Position numbers and translations under genes: made by a program. This document shows, in pieces, positions 12,301-24,300 of a DNA stretch of 64,000 bases. The stretch's first letter is position 1. Every line of letters starts with the position of its first letter. The notes under the pieces are model-generated. The model was given only the letters and a program-made list of their open reading frames with translations, made no database searches and was not told where the DNA came from. Source of the DNA: Limonium bicolor. Taxonomy: Eukaryota > Streptophyta > Magnoliopsida > Caryophyllales > Plumbaginaceae. Location of the stretch: NCBI GenBank assembly GCA_023374045.1, contig CM041779.1:149979485-150043484 (forward strand), read 5' to 3'.

Positions 12301-13425
12301 CCGGGCAGAGTCATACACAAGACTCGCCACCAGGCTTACAAATACAAGCGGAGCTATACGCTTAGCTCCTCAAATACTCAAATGTCCGTTTCTACCGGAC
12401 TACTCAAATTCCCAATACTCCTCTCTTGGAGTATCTTACAATCTCATAGATTAGCCTAGAAGTATCTCTCTCGATATCCTCTACTAGCTTAGGGAATTAC
12501 CAATGTCAAGTAATCTCAGATTTAAGGGTTCCCCCAACGTATCGATTACTCTCATGTTCGGGACATTGTTTATACTAGTCGGTTCCTCTCATTGTGGGTC
12601 GACTATTTTTATAAGGGGTTTGGAGATCCCTTATCATTCTTTACTACTCTCATGATTCATGTCTTGCACCATCATCAATTCCTCTAATAGAGGTTACTTA
12701 TATACTCCCACTATTTATTGTTTGGTGGGTTGCATCGCTTCGGTTCTCTAACCGTTATCGGGAGTTTACTAATCCCGTACACTCTCTCACATTCTAGTGA
12801 GTTTCTAGATTTGCGTTATCGTTTTGTGGTTCATTAGTTTTAGTGCGTTTCTACGTTTACATTAATTCACAACATGACCCTTCCTACGAGTCACTAATCC
12901 ACAAGACTCATCTATGAGTCGGTCTACGCACTAAGTTAGGCCACACAGTCATTCAAGAAGGGTTAGCTCATACATCATACAACAAGACATACAATCAAAT
13001 GCAATAAACCATTTTCATGCTTTTATCTTGATTAGCCGGCACACAAGCATACAAATCAACGTAGCTCGGTTAGCATACGGGGCATGAGAAAATCATACCT
13101 TTCACCGGGGTTAGGTTTACCGTGTGTCCTCACGTTCCTCGGTTCACACTCGTTCCACTGATAACATTCAAATGTTTCTATTAACATTAAGGTGTTACGG
13201 TATGTAAAACTAATACTCTCGTGCTTAACCCCGTCATCCCGTTATTCCTTAGTTTGTTCATGTGTTCTTAAACTCACAACCTTCTCATTCACTTCTCACA
13301 CTTGTTTACACTTCCAAGGACCTTTATAGGTCACCAAACAAGCCCTAAACATCATCTAGAACCATCCTCAATCAATTCCCCATCAGTAGGACACCTTAAA
13401 ACACATTCTGTTACATTTTTAGCCG

Positions 13426-13605
13426 GGTCCGGGTTTATGTCCGGGGTTACAAACCCGGACCAAACACTGAAATCCGTTTCTGGCAAGTTTTACATGTGGT
13501 CCGGGTTTGTGTCCGGGTTTACAAACCCGGACTACCCCCTGAGATGGTCTTCTGCCGTGTTTTTGTTGTGGTCCGGGTTTATGTACCGATTTGCAAACCC
13601 GGACC
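13426..13605. repeat. Palindromic array H1 (three modules, exact 72-bp period) in A1
   Basis: Three 36-bp modules start at 13426, 13498 and 13570. Each pairs GGTCCGGGTTT with AAACCCGGACC (last base varies) across a short middle. They are separated by 36-bp spacers that are not obviously alike. Period 72 and 72. The GC-rich modules stand out from the AT-rich surroundings. Confidence 0.9.
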
Positions 13606-15763
13606 ACCCCTGGAACTGTCTAAATTTACAGTTTTTCACCAGTTTTCAACCCTTAATTCACCCTTAATCATTTCCTAATCTTTCCACACATTTCCTACAT
13701 GTTTAAACACCTTAAAACATGCTCTAAACATCTTCAAAACATTGGTTCAATCCTTACTCAACTTCTTGCCTAAATTCTACAAATTTTCATTCTTACTGTT
13801 ACAGTTTGCACACTTGTGCATTTCCAACTTCCTCTTGATGGTTTATACCTTCTACCAACCTTACCAAAACACTTTCTCACCACTACAATTCCATCCTAGG
13901 CAAATGCACTACCTATACCCAAGTCCAACCTCCATTTCCAAGATTATAACACTAACTCTTTTCCTTGAAATTCCAATGCTTTACAACACTCATTTGCTAC
14001 ATATTTTACGCACTCACATATTCATCCTCCATTTACCATTTCAAGGTTATCAAACATCTCTACTCAACCCAATACACACCTTGGTTCTCCCATTCACGAA
14101 GTCATCCAAAAATGCTTATTTTCTACTAAAATTTTGCCATAGTTTGCCTACAAATCTAATATATCCAAATTCATCCATTCTCACCAAAATCAATCCTAAA
14201 CTAGCCACACCCATACAAGGGTCCTACCAGCACACAAATTCCCAATCAAAATTCCACAATCAACAATACCAATACATACTCAATTTATTTGGCTCTAAGG
14301 CCCTTGTTTCACACAACAATTTACAAACTATCTCAAACTTCAACCAACTACATTCCTAGTACAAAATTTTGGGTTCATTCATTAAGTTACCCATTCCCAA
14401 TATTCTAAAACAATTAAATAAGCACCAGGCTAGTTTAATTACCTTAATTTCACTAGTTCTTCTTCCCATTTCTCCTCTTCTCTTCCTCTTGCCATTTTCA
14501 GTCAAGTGGGCAATGGAGTTACCAAACTCCATTCCCACCATCCAAGGAACACAAAATAAGTGTAATTAAAATCCTAACCCTTGGAATAATACTAATTCAA
14601 TGAGATACTTAAAACACCAAATCTAAGGTTTACCTTTGGAGTCTTTTAAGAGGGGTTTTAACCCTTGATTCAAGAAGATGATCCCACCACCATTGGAAGG
14701 TTGGAATGATGCTCAAAAGAGAGAGAAAAACAGAGCATTACAAGTGGGGGGGGGGAATCGGCTACACTAAGAAATAGAGTAAAAGTGAGTTTTTCTTGGA
14801 GATTTTTACCTTAATGGAAAGAGGAGACTCCAAGCTTCGATTTGGTACTATTTTCTCTTCAAATAGGTAAAACCCATGGAGATGAAGTTCCTCATTTTTG
14901 GATTTTGAAAAGAGAGGATGATAGCCCTTGGTGAGGGGAGTTCAAATATGTGATTATTTTTGAGTTTGGAGCATGAATGGAGTTTGTACAAGAGAGAGAA
15001 GGTGAGGAAGCCATGGGTGAGGCTTGGAAAAATCGTTCCAGACCAGAGGTAGAAGAAGAGAGGAAATCAGGAGGGGGAGGAGGGAAGTAACGTGAGAGAG
15101 AGGAGGAGAATGAGTGTGAGAGGAGAGAGAGTCCTCTTTTTCCTTTCTTTACTTTTTCCTCTTCTTTCTTTTTCTTTTCTAGTCAATTAGGTGGATGTGA
15201 GGGAGGCTGATTAAGGCAGTAAAAACCGGCCCCCTACAGTAATACATGCTGGAGTGTTTTTCATTTTTTTTTACAGAAAACGCTCGTTAATTTACCTGGT
15301 TTTTTAGCACTATTCATTAACCGGGCCCGTTTTCCGGAATTTTCTCGTTTCTTTAATTTTATTGGTTATTAAGACTCCATTAATGCTTAATTATAGTTAT
15401 TTAATGAACTATAATTTTTAAGGGGTCATTTGACCACTCAAAGTCACGTTTTCGGGTTTTCTCGAAAAATGTGCGCTAAAGCTTTATTAGCATTTTTAAT
15501 TCATTTTGTGGATCCGTTTTCTTCGGGAGTTGTTCCCGTACATCAATTAGGCATGAATAAGCCTTAGTAATCCTTATAATACTCTAACCGAGGTCACATA
15601 CCTCCTTTGGTCATATAACGCTTATTTTAGTGTTTTCACTTTTTAAGCATTTTCTCATTTCTTTTGGATTTATTTTCTTTACCATAATTCTTTAGGCACT
15701 AATAGGCCTTCAAATACCATATTATAATTATTTAATCACTATAATTAAGTTCAGGGTATTTCA

Positions 15764-16410
15764 TCAAGGCGTAACTTAAATCTACTGAATCGGGTTTTTT
15801 TTCTGACATAATTTATAGTTTTAGTAGATTTAGACACATGATAGAACCAAAAATAGTAAAATAGCAATAAAAATCAATAAATGATATCCCAAGGCGACAC
15901 CACCGAAGAAAGGTAGGCGTCGACGCAGCGCCGACGCCCACCCATTCAAGTCGGTGAGGACGCGGGCAGAGTTCAACGGTCGTGGACGTTCTCCAACAGG
16001 CGCCGACGCCTGAGTCTTGTATCCAACGGCGACGATGATAGCTTCAACTGGGCGGCACCGACGACAGCTTCAACTCGGCGGCGATGGCAGCGTTTGCTGG
16101 AGGCTAGGACACGGACAAGAATGGGGCAACAAACATTTTTTACCGTTTTTTCGATGTTTTGACTTGTGTTAGACGTTTTAAAGGTCTATTAACATGTATT
16201 TGACATGTTCGGCATGTTTTAATTAGTTTATATGTTTTTGTGATTGTTTGCATGTGGCTAACATTGAACTACATTCATATTCATTTGACTGGTATTGACA
16301 AACCTTGACCGGTCTTGACTAACTTTGAACACATTTTAACTAACGTTGAACCTAATATAGCAAATAAAAGGTAAGGGTAAGGTGTTGTTCAGTTGGTTTG
16401 GGGTAGGGGT
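15764..16410. other. Gene-free stretch upstream of the PMD pseudogene
   Basis: AT-rich sequence is followed by a GC-rich patch near 15890-16110 with repeated GGCG and GACGCC strings. No coding exon is supported. A loosely similar GC-rich patch lies at 20630-20770, beyond the pseudogene. The two could be remnants of the ends of one transposon, but I could not define terminal inverted repeats. Confidence 0.35.
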
Positions 16411-19369
16411 ATGGGGAGCAGCTCATCTAAACGTGGTGAGGGGTTATCACAGCCCCTACGCCCCCTGCGGGACCAGTAGTTGGAGAGAAGAGGCGTACAC
16501 AGTACGCCAATGCCTTATCCAGAAGGCGTGTAGCTGAGGAGCGCGTGTGGGCGCTGGAGGAGCAAAGGCGTCGGAGGGTGGAACGACAACAGCATCAGAA
16601 GGAGCAGATTTTGATGACACCGTAGGCAGACTCCCACAATCAGGTTGCTGACTCTGTACATCGGAGCTGGCAAGGTTGTGGTACAGACCGATAGCCCTTC
16701 TTGGCCCGTAGTGGCACCGAACGAGATGGCTGGTACTTCTTATCGGTTGACAGACACTAATGAGTCGAGCTCCGAGAGTGAGGGGTGATGTAACCCGCAT
16801 GCTCAGCCACCTGTGGCAAAGATGCCAGAGGATTGGTTACGTGATGGGACTCCTGTCCCCGGAGGTCCCGAGACTACGAGTTTGATCCCTAGCTTCGGTG
16901 GTCATGTTGTGCTCAACATGTGCGGGGAGTGGTATGTTTCTCCTTTTGTTATTTTTTTTATGATAACTTTAGTGCGATTAAGAAATGTCATATAGTTGTG
17001 ACATTTGTTAAAATTCTAAGCAGTAGAAGGGATGCCTTAGCTGGCGACAATGTTAGATTTGTGTACTTCTTCGACCCTAAGGCACCAGGAGTCACAAGAC
17101 GTGGTGGACTTGGGCATATGGCGTATGGTAGTCTTGCGCTCGTTTCTGCGTTCGTGGAGAGATGACGGCCAGACATGAACTCCTTCCACATGTCATTCAG
17201 AGAGATGACTATTACTCTCCATGACGTTTACCACATCTTGGAGATTCCCATCACTGACCTAGCGGTTGCGTACCAGCCAGAGGTGATCATCGTCTACCCC
17301 ACTGATTGTACCCCACCGCTGGAGGTTATTGTCCCGCACTTAACACAACTGTTCGGGATGAGGTCGAAGAAGAACTTACTAGAGTGTAAGTTCTTGGATA
17401 AGAACCAGGTATCGTACAGAGCGCTCTGTGATACGTGCGGGGGTGAGTCTTGTGATGTTGGCCAGGAGACTAAGGCCTACCTGTGGTACTTAGTGGGGAA
17501 CCCGATCTTGAATGACAAGGGCAACGATCTTGTCATGCTCGCTGCCCGCGTGGACTTATATGCATGGGGAACGGTCACGCTAGCTTACCTGTACCGTCAG
17601 TTTGGGATCGTTTCTCGGGCGGAGACACGTCAGCTCACTGGATGTCTGACATTATTTCAGGTCAGAACTTTAAAACGATTGTGGACATCTTAATTTAACA
17701 AAATTTTCTAGGGGTGTGAATTAATAGTTAAACATTATTACTGCAGAGCTGGATATACGAGTAATGTGACAAACAACGAGAGGTTGTGGTACGTCAGAGG
17801 CCGACTGAACATGATGTCCTTCATTGAGGTTAGGGATGGCAACGGGTGACGGGTGCCCGTTTCACCCGATCACCCGACCGACCCGCTAAAATGGGTGAAA
17901 CAACCGTAAAAACGGGTGACAGGTGATACGGGTTCGGGTGAAAAATTTTCTCCCGGTCACCCGACCCGTTCACCCGACCCGTCACCCGCATACACATATA
18001 TATTTTTTTAAAAAATACTTATTTCATGGTTAATTCTCAATGTTAGAGTATGTTGTTGACATTGATTCATATGGTATGTCTTATTAAGAAATATGGATGT
18101 TTTTTAGCAAAAAACTAAGCTTATATAGGTGTTACAAAATAAAAATATATGCTGGAAAAAATGGGTGACGGGTTCACCCGTTTCACCCGCGGGTGACAGG
18201 TGAAACGTGGGTGAAATGCGGGTGAAACACAGGTGAAACGGGTAAAATGCGGGAGAAACGGGTGAGAAATACATGCTGGAAAAAAACGAGTGACGGGTTC
18301 ACCCGTTTCACCCGCAGGTGACGGGTGAAATGGGTGACGGGTGGTGATTTTTTAGGTGACGGGTCGTGTTGGGTGATGCGGATGAAAACGGGTGACAGGT
18401 CGGGTGGAGCGTCACCCGACCCGAGCCCGACCCGTTGACATCCCTAATTGATGTATGACTTAATTAGTCGGTGGAGTCATACAAAGTTGTGTTGTGTCAT
18501 ATTGTTAAACAGAATTTTAAATGTTGTTTTTTTGTTTTATTTTTTGAATAACACAAGTTGAGTGGTTGCCGTTTGGCATCACCGGTAATTCCCTATCCGA
18601 GGGGTGATCATGATGGTACGACACCATTTGGTACTTGGATGTCGTCGAGCCCTACATGCTAGACCGACGTCTTAGACAGTTTGAACTCGTACATACCATC
18701 CCTTTAAAGCCGATCAGACCCATCAAATGCTCCTGCCACCGGCATGGCCGGAACTACGCTGCTCGGTACGATTACAGGACCTTCGTGTGGAACAACACGA
18801 CCGGGCCCACCAGGTTGCGGATTCCTGACGTGCGTGTATGCGAGCCTTGGGAGGTGGCGTAAGACTACATCAGATGGTTCTAGGCTCGTTCCCACCCTAA
18901 GGTGCGACCCGGTGGTGGCTTTTGTGCGAGGCAGGAGGATCAGCTGCATGTATTTTTTATTATTAAATTGACTTAGAATTATCATTTATATGTTGATAAA
19001 TTTTATTACTAACTTGCAATTGTTAAAATATTGCAGTATTGGGATGAGGTTGCTCCGAGGATACTCAGTCTGGCATTGGAGAATAACCAGAGCTGGCATG
19101 AGGGTGTCGCCCCCTGGATGGCTGATGTGATGGAGAAGTGCTTTGACTTTGCCAAACTTCATGTCAACAGCACCCCAGCCACGCCTGGCCGGCCTACAAA
19201 CCCGAACCAAGCTCGGGCATGCATGGAGTGGTACTACACAGGACGACGCACACGAGGACTCAGACCTAGAGGGGAGGGTGTGCATCGTAGGCAAATGGAC
19301 GTTGCGGGTGGGCGTGGGGATGTTAGGGGGATGTTGGGGGTGGTCGTACGTGGACGTGGGATGTTATAA
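16411..19369 (+). pseudogene. Plant mobile domain (PMD, MAIN-like) gene, degenerate
   Basis: Segments of the PMD / aminotransferase-like plant mobile domain are recognisable in order: PEDWLRDGTPVPGGPE near 16.83 kb, a block ending AFVER at 17162, SFHMSFREMTITLHDVYHIL from 17.18 kb, AYLWYLVGNPIL near 17.5 kb, YMLDRRLRQFELVHTIP near 18.66 kb, and a C-terminal segment at 19.03-19.37 kb. PMD proteins occur in silencing factors (MAIN, MAIL) and in MULE or gypsy transposons. The copy is broken: a stop (TAG) ends the first frame near 16480, TGA replaces the usual Trp after AFVER (17163-17165), TAA follows SWIYE near 17760, and a 616-bp hAT element sits at 17831. Introns are plausible at about 16932-17024 and after 17660. 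Probably transposon-derived and not functional. Confidence 0.72.
17831..18446. mobile_element. Non-autonomous hAT-like element, 8-bp TSD
   Basis: The ends are TAGGGATGGCAACGGG and CCCGTTGACATCCCTA, imperfect inverted repeats. Flanking 8-mers ATTGAGGT (17823-17830) and ATTGATGT (18447-18454) form an 8-bp duplication with one mismatch, as expected for hAT. The 616-bp body is filled with GGGTGAC / GTCACCC and CGGGT motifs in both directions. No transposase. Confidence 0.85.
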
Positions 19370-21368
19370 CCGAGTTTTCTAAGTTGGATTTTATCGAGTT
19401 ATCTTGTGCTAAGGTGGGTTTGTGTCATTTAGGTGATATGGTGATCAGGAGAGGTTGAGAGGGCCAGGTGGTCCTTTTGCCTAATATGTTTTTTAAAGGT
19501 AAAGGAAAATTAGGAAAAGGGAAGTTTCCTTTTCTAATTTGTTCCTTACTGATAGTTTTCTTCTTCTCCATTCAACGTTCTTCTTCTTCCTTAGTTCCTC
19601 AACCTCCATCGGTGTTGGTCAGTTCTTGGTGTTGCTCTATGTGGATTCCGAGGCTTCGTCGCGGTGTTGTTTTCTTCTACGTTCAGGTTTGGATTGTGGT
19701 TTTTCGGTAGTCGTCTTAGTTCTCAGTATAGTTCCTCCTTGTTTTATGATTTTGGGTTGTTTCGATCAGTGGTCTGCGTTGGATTTTGGTGTGGTCTGTG
19801 GTTCGCTACTCAGTTGTAGTCAAGGGATTTGCTGGTCTGCAATTGAGGTAGGTGGTGATTGGATTTGACGAGTGTGTTTGACCGTGGGGGAACTTGTGAA
19901 TTGGGCATGTTTATGATTGTGTTTTGATGTGTTTAATGAGTTAATTTTCCCTTTATATGCCGCTGTATCTATTTCACAGGTTTCCCGTGTTATTCTGTGA
20001 CCAACAGGTCCAATTAATGCTCTCAACCATTTCTGTTATGTGGTATCCTCTGATCTAAGGGTCTCCAACCCCTTATGTATGTGTATGCTTAGAACTAGTA
20101 TCCCACTCCGATTTGTGATTTCTGATAAGCTCTACTTTATGTGCTTTGATTTACGTTTCCGTTTCATTTTGAGCTTTGATAGTATATTTTATGAAACTAT
20201 GTCGTGGAAGTTTAGCTTACTTATGCTTATGCATTTGTATCATTATATTGTTTTCAACATTTTGAGCATACTTCAATGATGAAGTTTGTTACGTACTGAG
20301 CTGTGGTTGCTCACCACCCCTTCTCCACTAACACTTTGCAGATTGATTAACGATGGTCCCGCTTCTGTTCTGAAGACCTTGGTCTATTTATGTTTCAAAA
20401 GACTTGTGCATTTAGTGCTTTGACATTATGTGACTTATGTAGCCTTCATACCTTTCTGATTTCGGTTTTGAATTATGTTTCGGGGCTTTCTTTCGGTTAT
20501 TTGGGATTCGTTTAGTAGCTTTGCGTACTTTCGGTGAGCGAGTGCGCGACGTGTAACGGCCTTAGAACTATATTTATAGACTTAGAATAAAACAGATCAA
20601 GAAAAAAACAGTCAAAAACATCAAAAAACAGGGCCTCGTGGGCGTCGAACGTGGGTCTGGCAACATAGGTGTCGACACGGGCTTGGAGATGTGGGCGTCA
20701 ATGCTGACGCAGGTGTGCGGACGTCGGGGTGCGCGTCAGACGCAGATTGTGGTGAGCCGGCGTCGGTGCCGGTTGAACCGACTAGTTTGGTTCAGTTTGG
20801 TTTGCTCAGTTTTGTCCGTTTTTGCCCGACTTTACTTGGTTTTGACAATTTTTGTCCAGTTTTAGATATTTTTATAGTTTATCATAACTTTCGGGTATAT
20901 TATAATTTTGATATTTTTTGAGACAAAGAGCAAAATAGTCAATTTCCAACTGCGCAAAATAAAAGCCCGACTGTCGGTAACCTGATGAAATGACCTATTT
21001 AAATCATCATACTTTATTGGCTACAATCATGTATAACTATATTTAACCACATTTGTAGTGATATAGTTTGTACATAGTAAAAATACATTTTATGTAAGCT
21101 TATCATATAGTTTAAGAAATCAGTATATACATTTAATACAATTTCAGTATTAGAATTCAGTGTATACTTTTATATACACATTTCTATAGAAAAAAAAAAT
21201 ACTAATAGTAAGATTTTTATAGGCAAAAATACGCATGAATATAGTCCAGCTGCGGCACATTTCTGAAATTTCCAGTCCCCGTGTTCTCTTCCCGCCCCCA
21301 GCATCCTGAACTTAACTTCTGAGCTTCGTTATCTCTGGCCTGAATCTTAACAATTCCAACCGGAAGCA
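19370..21368. other. Intergenic stretch between the PMD pseudogene and APC2
   Basis: Nothing clearly coding. Open frames at 19.47-19.87 kb are T-rich and short. A TGTAACGGCC at about 20552 resembles an LTR terminus but has no partner. From about 20930 to 21368 the AT-rich DNA should hold the APC2 promoter and 5' leader; I could not place a TATA box or start site with confidence. Confidence 0.35.
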
Positions 21369-24300
21369 ATGGAAACGCTGCGATTACCTGGAGCCAGTTC
21401 AACAACTTTTGACTCCTTAACTGTTGATTCAGTTGATGATATATTAGTAGCTTGGGCCAGCTTCTGCTCGACCGTGGATGCTCTTCTTGGCGATAGTGGG
21501 GATCTCTCAGTTGAGCTCGAGCTTATTTCCAGTGTTCAATGTCTCTGCCAGCACGGGCTTCAATCTCGTCTTCAGAATCACTTCCTTCGCTCCCTTGAGG
21601 TTTATGTTATTTATCTTCTCCATCGACTTGGCATTGTCAAAATTCTTGCACTCTCCCCCAGAAAACCTAGATTATTTCTGTAACGGTTAATCACGGAAAT
21701 TTTAGCATGCCGAGGAGGAGGTATGTGAATGTTGGGTGGACAGACAAGGGGAGACTGAACTGTGAGGTTTGTTCAAGTTAAGGAAATTAGTTGGAGAAAG
21801 GTGGAACTTGGCTTTGCAGCCTGCCGTCCTTCAATTGGAGTCCTTTTCCAGTTTAGTGGATTCCTGATTTCGGATGTAATTTGTGCATGCACCCCTGGTT
21901 CTTATGCGAATAATTACCACTTCCTTTGATTTTAGATTAATATTTGTTTTTATTTATACCAATCCGTTTTTATCCTTTGTGTAACTTAATTTCTTGTCTT
22001 TTTTTTGGAAGTCATTAGCATTGTCATTGTGGGATTATATAGGATGAGATTGTATCTAACATCACAACAGGCTATATGGGTAGACTAGGGGGATAGAATC
22101 CACCGAAGAAACCCAAACAGTATCAAGATTCTTATTGACTTCACCGTAGCATTTTTCTTATTGCAGGTGACTTTTGAGAGAAAAGGAGCTTCAAGATTCT
22201 GGCGGCAGCTTGAATCTTACGACAAGCAATCCGTCTTGACATTGGAGGTATCTTATGAACGTTCACTAATCTTCACTCTCTCTGTCTAGTTTAAAATTAT
22301 ATATATGAATTAACTTGAATGAACAACGATATAAGAGTAGTCATCTAAACAGTGTTTGTTCTTCTGAAAGATCTTGTGCTGAGAAGTAAGTTTTGCTTCA
22401 AAACTATTAGATGAAGATCTTTCAATTCTGCATGCTTCTTTTGACCAAGTTTCTGATAATTTAAGATATTATTCATTAAAACACACATGGGTCTAGTGAG
22501 GATAGTTTTTGTTCCCACTTTCTTGTGGCTGGATCTTCTGTGTTCAAGTTTCAATGTTGCAATACCTCTCAGACTTAATTTAATTTTCTTAAGAATTATG
22601 AACAGTTTGTTTCAGTAATAATTAGCAAACGCATTGACAGTAATCAGAAAAATTGTGCAGGATGATGATGATGGACTAGAGTTGGTTTTATGCAAAGCCT
22701 TGGAAGACATAACCCTAGAAAAGCATTATCATGAGAAATGTGTTCTAATGGTTGTTCACGCCATTCAGTCTTATGAAGGACCACTTCCATCTAGAGAGTG
22801 TAACTCTGTTGCAACTAGTGCCTATCTTCTTTCAAAGTACCAATTAATTGTGTCTTCAGTTCTCATGTCATTGCATCCTGGCCATTTCCCAGGTACCCAT
22901 TTAAGTGCTTGTTTTTATCATCCCGTATCTTACTTATGTTATTTTCAGTTCCATTTTCTTTTGGCTGATTGAAATACTCTTCTGGTTTCATATGGACTGT
23001 TTACCCTATCCCATATACCTATATTCGTGCTTGAGCTTGACAGAATGCATCTTGTGTATGGATTTATTAGTTCATGAAATCTAATCTAGTACTCTCTTTC
23101 ATCAGGATAGGTTTCTTAGTAGTTGACATATTTCAAGTGCAACTTACTTGCTCAGTTTGGCTAGATTTCATATGCATCTAATTGTGCTACAAGTGGTGGC
23201 AACAAGTTACTAGCTTAAGCTCTTATCTAAAAGTGGCTTATGGAGCATTGACATTTGATTATGGACCCAAACAAGACTAGAAAGCATTTGTCCCCTATAT
23301 GTCTTTGATCAGTCCTGTTGCTGAGTGCTCGCGGCATGATACAATGGGTGAATGGCATGGTGAAGGGACTGAGGTTTGTTGGCGACTACTAGTCTTTGAC
23401 AAGAGTAAATTCTCACTTAGAAGACGAAAAGCTTAAAATAAAACACTCAAGCTAGATGTTGCCTGGGGATGTATTATTGCCATTCACCCATGATTCACTT
23501 CGTTATATACGTATGTATGCATTATGCACTTAACTAAGGGCATCATTTTGAAGTTTATTCTGTGCAAATATTTTATAAATGCTATTCTGATATTGCTGAA
23601 TTACAACATGTCATCTAGGTTTTTCACATATCCTAATTTAATGAAACTGGGTGAGATTTATCCCTCACCTTGATGTCTTCATCAAGGTTTATGTCCCTCC
23701 CAATATTGTCTGTGGCGTTTGACACTTTTCATTTCATTCATGCTTCTTTTAGCTCTATATAACAATCTCCAGTTATAAGTTTTGTTTCCTACACCTGAAG
23801 TTTTTAGGTCTAAAATTTTAGTTCTCTCTGACAATAATAAATGGATTTTTCTTAGATGGGGCTTCTTCTTGTGACCTCTCTATTGTTGTTTGCTCAGCAA
23901 CTTATATTATGTATCACATTTTTTTTAGAGATACTCCACTGGTATTTCAAGAAAAGGTTGGAAGAGCTAAGTTTAATCATGGAGGACGCCTCTGAATATG
24001 AAGTCTGTCATGATAGAGATCACATGGACATTGATGAGTCATGTCACCAAAGGAAGTTCTCATCGAAGAGTGAATTGGTCCATAAAATTGGAAGAGTTGT
24101 TCTGCAACTAAAAAACCTTGGATTTATTTCTATGACTGAAGACGCATATGCTTCTGCTATCTTTTTGCTGCTGAAGGTGAGGGGTTTTGCTGGATCTTTA
24201 TGTTTAGAGTATATGTGACCTGTTCCGTGAAGTGAATTTTTCCCCTAAACTTTATAATATGCAAATATATTCACAGATCTTCTATGTAAATTGTTTCATA

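Larger units (their letters stand above)
5991..15763 (-). mobile_element. LTR element A1 (probable solo LTR), split by A2
   Basis: The outer pieces are 5991-6010 and 11376-15763, about 4.4 kb once the insert is removed. The ends are TGTAACACCCC and GGGTATTTCA. The right end and interior align by eye with element A3 in opposite orientation, including the last 120 bp, the array at 13.4 kb and the 13.7-14.4 kb segment. No gag-pol coding, primer-binding site or polypurine tract is visible, so a solo LTR is the simplest reading. Strand is given as LTR sense, inferred from a promoter-like motif and splice donor on the - strand. Flanks (CTTTT and TCAAG) do not form a target duplication. The end sequence is of the kind seen in plant Ty3-gypsy LTRs; the lineage is not proven. 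Confidence 0.75.

Noticed and set aside
11843..12459. Overlapping ORFs of 129-203 codons on the + strand
   Set aside because: They arise from the TACTC-type low-complexity tract, which is open in all three frames; the predicted peptides are repeats of Leu, Ser, Thr and Tyr.
13426..13605. CRISPR-like geometry: 36-bp repeats with 36-bp spacers
   Set aside because: The repeats are imperfect palindromes with variable centres, only three units long, inside a plant LTR element, and the inverted counterpart in A3 shows the same layout. No cas genes. It is a minisatellite of hairpin modules.
13742..14359. 205-codon ORF in A1
   Set aside because: The matching segment of A3 (around 47.8 kb) keeps only fragments of the frame, and it lies in a non-coding LTR interior; chance openness in AT-rich DNA.
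16456..16800. 114-codon - strand ORF opposite the PMD pseudogene
   Set aside because: Antisense shadow of the degenerate PMD 5' region; no recognised domain.
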